This document shows, in pieces, positions 58,138-64,000 of a stretch of DNA of 64,000 bases. The first letter of the stretch is position 1. Each line of letters opens with the position of its first letter. Under the pieces are notes generated by a model that was given only the letters and a program-made list of their open reading frames with translations, did not search any database and was not told where the DNA came from. The DNA lies in contig NZ_JBHTCQ010000002.1 of assembly GCF_042665525.1 (NCBI RefSeq), positions 372,001 through 436,000 of the forward strand, given 5' to 3'. The position numbers and the translations under genes were made by a program. The stretch is from Allobogoriella alba (GTDB lineage: Bacteria; Actinomycetota; Actinomycetes; Actinomycetales; Actinomycetaceae).

Positions 58138-59169
58138 GTGCGATGGGAAGCCCAGCGGATCGACGGGACGGACCCGCAGGCGCTGCTGCCCCTCAAGGGG
58201 CTGGTCCGCAGTGTCCGGACGCCCGAGTTCGACGGCGTCACGTTCCACGAGGTGCTCTGCAAGAGCGCGCTCAACCGCATCCCGGCTCGATCCAGCATGC
58301 CGTTCACGTGGACCATCAACCCCACGCGGGGATGCCTCCATGCCTGCTCCTACTGCTTTGCGCGGAAGACGCACGAGTACCTGGACCTGGACTCCGGTGC
58401 GGACTTCGACACGCAGATCATCGTCAAGACGAACGTCGTCGACGTCCTGCGGCGCGAGCTGGCCAGGCCGTCGTGGCAGCGCGAGCACGTGGCCCTCGGC
58501 ACCAACTCGGACCCGTACATGCGGGCGGAGGGGCGCTACCGGCTCATGCCGGGGATCATCCAGGCGCTCGCGGACTCCGGGACGCCGTTCTCGATCCTCA
58601 CCAAGGGCCCGCTGCTGAAGCGGGACCTGCCGCTGCTCGTGGAGGCGGCGAAACAGGTGCCGGTCTCGATCGCGGTCTCGATCGCCCTGCTGGACCCCGA
58701 TCTGCAGCAGCGTCTCGAGCCGGGCACGCCTGACCCGCGGGCCCGGCTGAACCTGGTCCGCGCCATCACCGACGCCGGGCTGGGCTGCAACGTGCTGGCG
58801 ATGCCCGTCCTGCCCTGGCTGACCGACTCCGAGGAGCAGCTCGACGCGCTGCATGCCGCGCTGGCCGAGGCGGGCGCCGGCGACGTCACGACAGGTGCCC
58901 TGCACCTGCGGCCGGGGGCGCGCGAGTGGTTCATGGCCTGGCTGGCGCGGGAGTACCCGCAGCTCGTGCCGCGGTACCGGCGGATCTACGGGCGCGGCTC
59001 GTACGCCTCGAAGGAGTACCGGACGTGGCTCGGGGAGCGGGCCGGCCGGATCCGCCGTCGGCACGGCTTCGACCGGCGCGCCGAGCGCATGTGGCGTGAG
59101 CGTGATGCCGCCTCGACGCCGCAGGAGTCGCCCCCGTCCGTGGAGCCCGCCCAGCCGGCGCTGTTCTGA
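58138..59169 (+). CDS. Radical SAM protein, Rv2578c/SplB-like
   Basis: 343 residues from the GTG at 58138, eight bases after the SOS box. NPTRGCLHACSYCFARKTHEYLDLD supplies Cys66, Cys70 and Cys73, the CxxxCxxC cluster; LGTNSDPYMRAEGRYRLMPGIIQAL and FSILTKGPLLKRDLPLL are the Rv2578c-type core, related to spore photoproduct lyase. The C-terminus is basic (RIRRRHGFDRRAERMW). The damage-type regulation suggests a DNA repair or tolerance role; the reaction is not known. It is convergent with the uronate dehydrogenase gene. Confidence 0.9.
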   Translation: MRWEAQRIDGTDPQALLPLKGLVRSVRTPEFDGVTFHEVLCKSALNRIPARSSMPFTWTINPTRGCLHACSYCFARKTHEYLDLDSGADFDTQIIVKTNVVDVLRRELARPSWQREHVALGTNSDPYMRAEGRYRLMPGIIQALADSGTPFSILTKGPLLKRDLPLLVEAAKQVPVSIAVSIALLDPDLQQRLEPGTPDPRARLNLVRAITDAGLGCNVLAMPVLPWLTDSEEQLDALHAALAEAGAGDVTTGALHLRPGAREWFMAWLAREYPQLVPRYRRIYGRGSYASKEYRTWLGERAGRIRRRHGFDRRAERMWRERDAASTPQESPPSVEPAQPALF

Positions 59170-59186
59170 CCGTCGCCTCGTGCCCG

Positions 59187-59978
59187 TCAGTCCGGCGTCT
59201 GCTCCACCATGCCGTGCCCGAGCACGTCGGGGCCGTCGTAGGTCTCGACGGCGTCCACGTACGCCTCGCCGTCGTCCTGCGGCTCGTACCCGAGGCCCCG
59301 GGCCGTGGACAGGTCCCACCAGGCTCGGGTGTTCGCCGAGATGCCGTAGGCCACCACGTGGCCCTCGACGGGACCGGCCAGGGCCGCCTGGACCAGGCGG
59401 ACCGCGTCGCCCGGGCTCAGCCAGATGCCCAGGTCGAAGGTCGACGCGGGCCGGTCCGCGCACAGCCCGATCCGGAGCGAGACGACTTCGAGCCCGTACT
59501 TGTCGGCGTACAGGCTGCCCAGGGCCTCCATCGCCGCCTTGGAGACGCCGTAGAAGGAGTCGGGCCGTACGGGCCGGTCCGTCCGCGCCACCTCGTCCGT
59601 GGGGTAGAACCCGACGGCGTGGTTCGAGCTGGCGAGCACCACCCGCCGTACGCCGGCCTGCCGTGCCGCCTCGAGCACGCGATAGGTGCCGTCGATGTTG
59701 GTGCGGCGGATCCGGCTCCAGACGTCCTCGCTGGGGATCCCGGCCAGGTGGACGACCGCGTCGGCGCCCGTCATCGCCTCGCGCAGCACGTCGGAGGACT
59801 CCTCGAGGCTCACGTCCGCGGTGAACGCCTCCTCCTCCGGCCGGCCGTCCTCGACCGGTGTGACGTCGAGCAGCCGGAGTCGCCATCCGCGCTCGGCGAG
59901 GCCGCCGTCGACCGCTCGCAGGTACTGCCCGATCCGCCCCGATGCCCCGCTGACCACCACGGTCCCCGTTGCGCTCAC
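59187..59978 (-). CDS. udh: Uronate dehydrogenase-like NAD-dependent enzyme
   Basis: 263 residues from the GTG at 59978 (GAGGAGG four bases upstream). SGASGRIGQYL is the NAD turn; VVHLAGIPSEDVWSRIRRTNIDGTYRVLEAARQAGV, VVLASSNHAVGFYPTDE, Tyr143 and Lys147 in FYGVSK, and VVSLRIGLC match uronate dehydrogenases. The enzyme oxidises glucuronate or galacturonate to the aldarolactone with NAD+. Together with the DapA-like aldolase and the KDG/KDPG genes at 47-49 kb this gives uronate capacity, though aldarate dehydratase is not in view. Confidence 0.82.
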   Translation of the reverse strand: MSATGTVVVSGASGRIGQYLRAVDGGLAERGWRLRLLDVTPVEDGRPEEEAFTADVSLEESSDVLREAMTGADAVVHLAGIPSEDVWSRIRRTNIDGTYRVLEAARQAGVRRVVLASSNHAVGFYPTDEVARTDRPVRPDSFYGVSKAAMEALGSLYADKYGLEVVSLRIGLCADRPASTFDLGIWLSPGDAVRLVQAALAGPVEGHVVAYGISANTRAWWDLSTARGLGYEPQDDGEAYVDAVETYDGPDVLGHGMVEQTPD

Positions 59979-60141
59979 CGCGCCTCCTCGCTCCGTTCCT
60001 GCTCTGCGGGACCAGGGTGGCGAAGGAGGGGCAGTGGCGCACGGCGAGCGGCGAGACGCCTGCCCGGACCCGCGCCCGACGCTCCGGTCCGCCGTGGCGC
60101 CGGTTCGCGCCGGCGCCGTCGCGTGAGCACACTGGGGCCAC

Positions 60142-61113
60142 ATGAGCCGCGTCGTCGTGATCGCCACCGGAGGAACCATCGCCTCGGCAGGTCGAGGGGA
60201 TGACGGCGCCGTCGCCATGCACAACGCCTCGGACCTGCTGACCGGCGCCCCGGTGGACGACGTCGAGGTGATCGGCCGCGACCTGTTCACCATCGGCTCG
60301 TTCCTGCTGCGCCACCACGAGCTGCGCCTGCTCGCCGAGGCCGTGACCGAGGAGCTCCGCCGTGACGGCGTCGACGGCGTGGTCGTCACCCACGGCACCG
60401 ACACGATGGAGGAGAGCGCCTACCTCCTCAGCCTCGTCGGTGACGGCGAGAAGCCGGTCGTGCTGACCGGCGCGCAACGGACCGCCGACCAGCCCGACAC
60501 CGACGGTCCCCGTAACCTCCGGGACGCGATCGCCGTCGCCGCGTCGCCGCACACCCGGGGCTGCGGCGCCCTCATCGTCTTCGCCGGCGGGATCTACGAC
60601 CCCGCCCGGACCCGGAAGCACCACACCATCGCGACCGGCCCGTTCCGCACGGGCGACGGCGGACCCGTCGGGACCGTCCGCGACGGGCACGTCTCGCTGA
60701 CCGCACGCCCCGTCCGCCCGGCACCGCTGCCCGTGCCCGGCCCGAGGTTCGACGAGACGCGCGTCGACGTCGTCACCGTCCACCCCGGCGCCGACGCGGC
60801 ACTCGCCCGGGCGGCCGTGGAGGCGGGCGCCCGCGGCGTCGTGCTCGCCGGGACCGGGGTGGGCAACGGCAACCACGCACTGCTGGACTGGACGCGCGAG
60901 GCCGTCCCGAGCGGCACGGTCGTCGGCCTGTCCACCCGGGTGCCCGAGGGCCCGGTCGTGCCGATCTACGGCAACGGCGGCGGCGTGGACCTCGTGGCCG
61001 CGGGCGCGTTGGTGCTCGGCGGCGTGCCGCTGTTCCACAGCCGTCTGCTGCTCGCGCTGCTGCTGTCGACCGGAGAGGACGTCACCCAGGAGGTGGTGGA
61101 CCGCTACCTCTGA
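60142..61113 (+). CDS. L-asparaginase-family amidohydrolase
   Basis: 323 residues, no signal peptide, so cytosolic (type I-like). Thr12 in IATGGTIAS and the triad region Thr83-His84-Gly85-Thr86-Asp87 (VVTHGTDTMEE) are the two catalytic motifs; a Lys-containing segment follows in EKPVVLTGAQR, where the usual Met is Gln. It hydrolyses asparagine or a related amide to the acid and ammonia. The next gene, 66 bases on, is a PgdA-like deacetylase that also cuts C-N bonds. No ribosome site is obvious before the ATG, so it may be leaderless. Confidence 0.92.
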   Translation: MSRVVVIATGGTIASAGRGDDGAVAMHNASDLLTGAPVDDVEVIGRDLFTIGSFLLRHHELRLLAEAVTEELRRDGVDGVVVTHGTDTMEESAYLLSLVGDGEKPVVLTGAQRTADQPDTDGPRNLRDAIAVAASPHTRGCGALIVFAGGIYDPARTRKHHTIATGPFRTGDGGPVGTVRDGHVSLTARPVRPAPLPVPGPRFDETRVDVVTVHPGADAALARAAVEAGARGVVLAGTGVGNGNHALLDWTREAVPSGTVVGLSTRVPEGPVVPIYGNGGGVDLVAAGALVLGGVPLFHSRLLLALLLSTGEDVTQEVVDRYL

Positions 61114-61179
61114 CGGGCGGCTCCCGACTCCGGGGGGCGCCGGCGCACCGCAAGGCACCGACCGAGACGGAGGACCATC

Positions 61180-62058
61180 GTGGCCAAGGACATCTTCGTG
61201 GCGTTCGGCATCGACGTCGACGCCGTGGGCGGCTGGCTGGGCTCGTACGGCGGGGAGGACTCGCCCGACGACATCTCGCGCGGACTCTTCGCCGGAGAGG
61301 TCGGCGTGCCCCGGCTGAACACCCTGCTGGAGCGGTACGGCCTCCCGGCCACCTGGTTCTGGCCGGGCCACTCGATCGAGACCTTCCCCGAGCAGTTCGA
61401 GCAGGTGGTCGCCGCCGGCCACGAGATCGGCGTGCACGGCTACAGCCACGAGAACCCGATCGCGATGAGCCGGGAGCAGGAGTCGGCCATCCTCGACCAC
61501 TGCATCGGCCTCATCGAGAGCCGGACCGGCCGCCGGCCGACCGGCTACGTGGCGCCGTGGTGGGAGTTCTCGCGGGTGACCAACGAGCTGCTGCTCGAGC
61601 GTGGCATCACCTACGACCACTCGCTCATGCACCGGGACTTCGAGCCCTACTACGTCCGCGTGGGGGACACGTGGTCGAAGATCGACTACGACAAGCCGGC
61701 CGAGGAGTGGATGAAGCCGCTGGTCCGGGGCGAGGAGACGGACCTCGTCGAGATCCCGGCGAGCTGGTACCTCGACGACCTGCCGCCCATGATGTTCATC
61801 AAGACCAGTCCGAACAGCCACGGCTTCGTCAACCCGCGCGACATCGAGCAGATGTGGCGCGACCAGTTCGACTGGGTCTACCGCGAGTGCGAGTACGCGG
61901 TCTTCACGATGACCGTCCACCCGGACGTCTCCGGCCGCCCGCAGGTGCTGCTCATGCTCGAGCGGCTCATCGAGCACATCAGCGGCCACGAGGGCGTGCG
62001 GTGGTCGACGTTCGACGCCATCGCGCAGGACTTCAAGGCGCGCCGACCGCGCGACTGA
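61180..62058 (+). CDS. Cytosolic polysaccharide-deacetylase-fold protein, HpPgdA-like
   Basis: 292 residues from a GTG with GGAGG nine bases upstream. Asp12 or Asp14 in FGIDVDAVGGW and His86/His90 in GVHGYSHEN are the metal triad of carbohydrate esterase family 4. Length and residue spacing fit the Helicobacter PgdA subfamily, in which the reaction may be on cyclic imides or small amides and not on polymer, since there is no export signal. It lies downstream of the asparaginase gene, suggesting sequential hydrolysis of an imide and amide; this is inference. Confidence 0.85.
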   Translation: MAKDIFVAFGIDVDAVGGWLGSYGGEDSPDDISRGLFAGEVGVPRLNTLLERYGLPATWFWPGHSIETFPEQFEQVVAAGHEIGVHGYSHENPIAMSREQESAILDHCIGLIESRTGRRPTGYVAPWWEFSRVTNELLLERGITYDHSLMHRDFEPYYVRVGDTWSKIDYDKPAEEWMKPLVRGEETDLVEIPASWYLDDLPPMMFIKTSPNSHGFVNPRDIEQMWRDQFDWVYRECEYAVFTMTVHPDVSGRPQVLLMLERLIEHISGHEGVRWSTFDAIAQDFKARRPRD

Positions 62059-62137
62059 GCGGACCATCCGGAGGAGTTCACACCGGGTTCGGGAGGCGTT
62101 GTCCGGCCGTTCGCCCGTGCGCACAACCATCGTCCGC

Positions 62138-63346
62138 ATGAGACGACACGGACGTAGGAGACGACCCGCGACCGCCCTGCTGACCGCCGCCATGGTCGCC
62201 GGGACGGGCGTGCCCGCCCTCGGAGCACCGGCCGCCGCGCACCCCGGCCACGGGACGCCGGGCGGCCCGCACGGTCACGACCTGCCGGCCCACATCGACG
62301 GCGGAGCCTGGGACGCCGGCCACGTGCAGGGCATCGCGGTCGACCGTCGCCGCGGGTACGTGTACTACTCGTTCACCACGATGCTGGTGAAGACGGACCT
62401 GGCGGGGAACGTCGTCGGGACGGTGACGGGCCTGACCGGTCACCTCGGCGACCTCGACCTCAACCCGCGCGACGGACGGGTGTACGGCTCGCTGGAGTAC
62501 AAGGACGCCGAGGCGTTCTACATCGCCGTCATCGACGTGGACGAGGTCGACGAGATCGGCATGGACGCCGAGACCTCGGGCGTGCTCACCACGGTGCACC
62601 TCCAGGAGGTCGTGGACGACTTCACGGCCGACATGGACGGCGACGGCGTCTTCGACGGCGACGTGGCCGACACCGCCGACCACCGGTACGGGTGCAGTGG
62701 GATCGACGGCGTCTCCTTCGGGCCCGCCTTCGGCCATCGGCACGGCCGGCAGCACGGCCGGCAGCTGCTGTCGGTCGCCTACGGGGTGTACTCCAACACC
62801 GAACGGTCGGACAACGACCACCAGGTGATCCTGCAGTACGACGTCAGCCGGTGGCGTCACCTCGAGCGCCCGCTCAGCGAGGCGGAGCCGCACCGCTCCG
62901 GCCCGCGCGAGCCGGCCGGCAAGTACTTCGTCCGCACGGGGAACACCAGGTACGGCGTGCAGAACCTCGAGTACGACCCGTACACCGGCAACTGGCTGCT
63001 CGGGGTCTACCGGGGCGAGAAGCCGCAGTTCCCGAACCACTCGCTGTACATCGTCGACGGCGCCGCGCCACCGGTCCGCGGACCGGTCGTCGGCCAGCCG
63101 GAGCCGGAGGAGGGCATGCTGCTCTCGTTGGTCGAGGACGGCCGGCTGCACGAGCCGTCCGGCGTGCGAGGCTGGGAGTTCACCGCCGACGTCGGCATCG
63201 AGTCCTTCGGCGACGGCACCTACTACGTGGCCCGCCAGTCCGACGTCGTCGTCGACGGCCGGTCGCTCGAGGCGGCGGACCTGTACCTGCACCGGTGGAC
63301 CGGCGAGGTACCGACGCCGTTCGAGCAGGTCGGCGGCACCCGGTAG
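62138..63346 (+). CDS. Secreted beta-propeller-like protein with calcium-type loop
   Basis: 402 residues from the ATG at 62138; the open frame reaches back to 62099 without a ribosome site. A basic Sec signal (RRHGRRRRPATALLTAAMVAG) ends near GAPAAA, followed by a His-rich stretch (HPGHGTPGGPHGHD). HVQGIAVDRRRGYVYYSFTTMLVKTDLAGNVVG and LDLNPRDGRVYGSLEYKD are propeller blades; DMDGDGVFDGD is a DxDxDG calcium loop. I recognise a family only as uncharacterised secreted proteins. Histidine-rich segments suggest metal contact. Confidence 0.75.
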   Translation: MRRHGRRRRPATALLTAAMVAGTGVPALGAPAAAHPGHGTPGGPHGHDLPAHIDGGAWDAGHVQGIAVDRRRGYVYYSFTTMLVKTDLAGNVVGTVTGLTGHLGDLDLNPRDGRVYGSLEYKDAEAFYIAVIDVDEVDEIGMDAETSGVLTTVHLQEVVDDFTADMDGDGVFDGDVADTADHRYGCSGIDGVSFGPAFGHRHGRQHGRQLLSVAYGVYSNTERSDNDHQVILQYDVSRWRHLERPLSEAEPHRSGPREPAGKYFVRTGNTRYGVQNLEYDPYTGNWLLGVYRGEKPQFPNHSLYIVDGAAPPVRGPVVGQPEPEEGMLLSLVEDGRLHEPSGVRGWEFTADVGIESFGDGTYYVARQSDVVVDGRSLEAADLYLHRWTGEVPTPFEQVGGTR

Positions 63347-63404
63347 CGCGACCGGCCGGCCGTCGGCACCGCTGCGGAACGCCGCAGTCCGACCGGGGAG
63401 GCCG

Positions 63405-63434
63405 TTGTCGCGCCCCCCGTCTGGTGGTTAGATC
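63405..63434 (+). promoter_or_regulatory. Promoter with leaderless start before the terminal secreted gene
   Basis: TTGTCG (63405-63410), 17-18 bases and TTAGATC (63428-63434). The GTG at 63441 lies six bases after this hexamer, so the message could begin with the small upstream frame at 63441. Confidence 0.45.
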
Positions 63435-63440
63435 TGTCGG

Positions 63441-63566
63441 GTGCCAAGGGGTCATGCGGACGTCGCGTCGGCCGCGCCGACGACCCCGGGCGTGGGTCTC
63501 GCCGGAGAGGCCCGGAGAGGACTCGAGGTGACGCGCTCCCGACGACGTGCCGAGGTGCCCTCGTGA
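63441..63566 (+). CDS. Possible leaderless upstream ORF of 41 codons
   Basis: GTG at 63441, six bases after a -10-like hexamer, opens a 41-codon frame (start VPRGHADVASAAP, end TRSRRRAEVPS) whose stop TGA overlaps the GTG of the secreted gene at 63563 (GTGA). This is the coupling used between real genes elsewhere in the window. The peptide is unlike known leaders and its Ala/Pro/Arg makeup could arise by chance in high-GC DNA. Confidence 0.35.
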   Translation: MPRGHADVASAAPTTPGVGLAGEARRGLEVTRSRRRAEVPS

Positions 63567-64000
63567 GGCGCTCGCGCACCGCCGTCGCCCTCGCCGGAGG
63601 TGTGCTGGCCGCGCTCCTCGCACCCCTCGCCACGGCCGCGCCCGCCGTCGCCGGACCGCGGCCCGACCCCGGCCGGGAGTGCACGCTCACCCACGCGACG
63701 ATCTCCGCGACCGCCCGGCCGCACGCGCCCCTCACCGACCTCTTCACCACGTACGCCGACGCCGGCGCCGGCTGGACGGGCGCCGACTCCACCTACTCCG
63801 TCCCGCTGCGCGACGGCAGGCTGGTCTGGATCTTCTCGGACACCTTCCTCGGCCCCGTCGCCGAGGACGGCTCACGCCCCGAGGACACCCCGTTCCTCAA
63901 CAACTCGCTCCTGGTCCAGGACTGGGGCCACCTCCGCACCGTCACCGGTGGCACGCGGCAGGAGCCCACGAGCCTCGTCGGGCCCACCGACGACGCCGAC
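63563..64000 (+). CDS. Secreted protein, DUF4185/DUF5005-like, 3' truncated by window edge
   Basis: 146 residues visible from a GTG at 63563 to the last base, with no stop. A Sec signal (RSRTAVALAGGVLAALLAPLA) ends near APAVAG. The mature part has GAGWTGADSTYSVPLRDGRLVWIFSDTFLGPVAEDGSR and TPFLNNSLLVQDWG, the opening blades of a DUF4185/DUF5005-type five-bladed propeller related to glycosidase folds. The codon frame begins eight bases after AGG. It may be translated through coupling with the small frame before it. Confidence 0.8.
   Translation, partial: MRRSRTAVALAGGVLAALLAPLATAAPAVAGPRPDPGRECTLTHATISATARPHAPLTDLFTTYADAGAGWTGADSTYSVPLRDGRLVWIFSDTFLGPVAEDGSRPEDTPFLNNSLLVQDWGHLRTVTGGTRQEPTSLVGPTDDAD

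Noticed and set aside
58138..59169. Radical SAM gene as the anaerobic sulfatase maturase for the sulfatase at 10391
   Set aside because: It has one CxxxCxxC cluster and Rv2578c/SplB-like segments but lacks the extra cysteine-rich auxiliary cluster domains of anSME proteins, and carries an SOS box.
58096..62193. Open frame of 1365 codons on the minus strand
   Set aside because: It runs through the radical SAM, uronate dehydrogenase, asparaginase and deacetylase genes in a non-coding frame; no recognisable domain, repeats or start signals.

Overview
This window comes from a high-GC chromosome (roughly 70% G+C by eye) with GTG starts, tight ATGA/GTGA stop-start overlaps, LacI, MocR and TetR regulators, Tat and lipobox-bearing substrate-binding proteins, a serine/threonine protein kinase, an actinobacterial-type SOS box and several probably leaderless genes. 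All of this points to an Actinomycetota member, perhaps Micrococcales or a relative. I cannot name a genus. I see no rRNA, tRNA, insertion sequence, prophage or CRISPR array. The window is one long catabolic and transport region. The first gene is cut at its 5' end and the last at its 3' end.

Layout. 1-8.8 kb: organic-acid/CoA chemistry, with an acyl-CoA synthetase fragment, a PaaI-like thioesterase, a DUF3311-like/sodium symporter/SDR operon divergent from a LysR regulator, then a second sodium symporter, an enoyl-CoA hydratase and a CaiC-like ligase. 9-11.7 kb: a Gfo/Idh/MocA oxidoreductase and a Tat-exported sulfatase with its own promoter and LacI-type operator. 11.7-19.6 kb: one leftward operon of LacI regulator, creatininase-like amidohydrolase, class II aldolase, UPF0261 (Tm-1-like) protein, zinc dehydrogenase and an SsuABC-type transporter. 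20-28.3 kb: a nucleoside/ribose regulon (nucleoside hydrolase, ABC transporter lacking its own ATPase, ribokinase-like kinase, LacI repressor, divergent hydrolase-like gene, secreted beta-propeller protein).

28.3-34.3 kb: a MocR regulator divergent from a dihydroxyphthalate-decarboxylase-like protein, a nitrilase-family amidohydrolase and a polar amino-acid ABC transporter. 34.3-40.2 kb: secreted endonuclease/phosphatase, cyclase-family hydrolase, NarL-type two-component pair, polytopic membrane protein, TetR regulator. 40.4-45.5 kb: oxidoreductase, unknown protein and a CUT1 sugar ABC transporter. 45.6-51.4 kb: Ser/Thr kinase, KDG kinase and KDPG aldolase, NDMA-type alcohol dehydrogenase, orphan binding protein. 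51.4-57 kb: an ascorbate-type PTS (IIC-IIB-IIA) with a UPF0309 sugar isomerase, flanked by two related small membrane proteins. 57-64 kb: DapA-like aldolase, SOS-box radical SAM protein, uronate dehydrogenase, asparaginase, PgdA-like deacetylase and two secreted proteins.

How they work together. The clearest new system is the 19.9-28.3 kb regulon. Three promoters carry the palindrome CTACTCGAGTAG or a one-base variant, and in each the last TAG of the operator is also the first half of a TAGnnT -10 hexamer. A degenerate fourth copy lies upstream of the nucleoside hydrolase promoter. The LacI protein at 24816-25907 is the obvious candidate to read them and would couple nucleoside import, cleavage, ribose phosphorylation and one secreted protein. 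The 11.7-19.6 kb operon combines enzyme families whose joint pathway I do not recognise and is the best candidate for an undescribed catabolic route. Functions are assigned from motifs and family resemblance; substrate assignments are inference.
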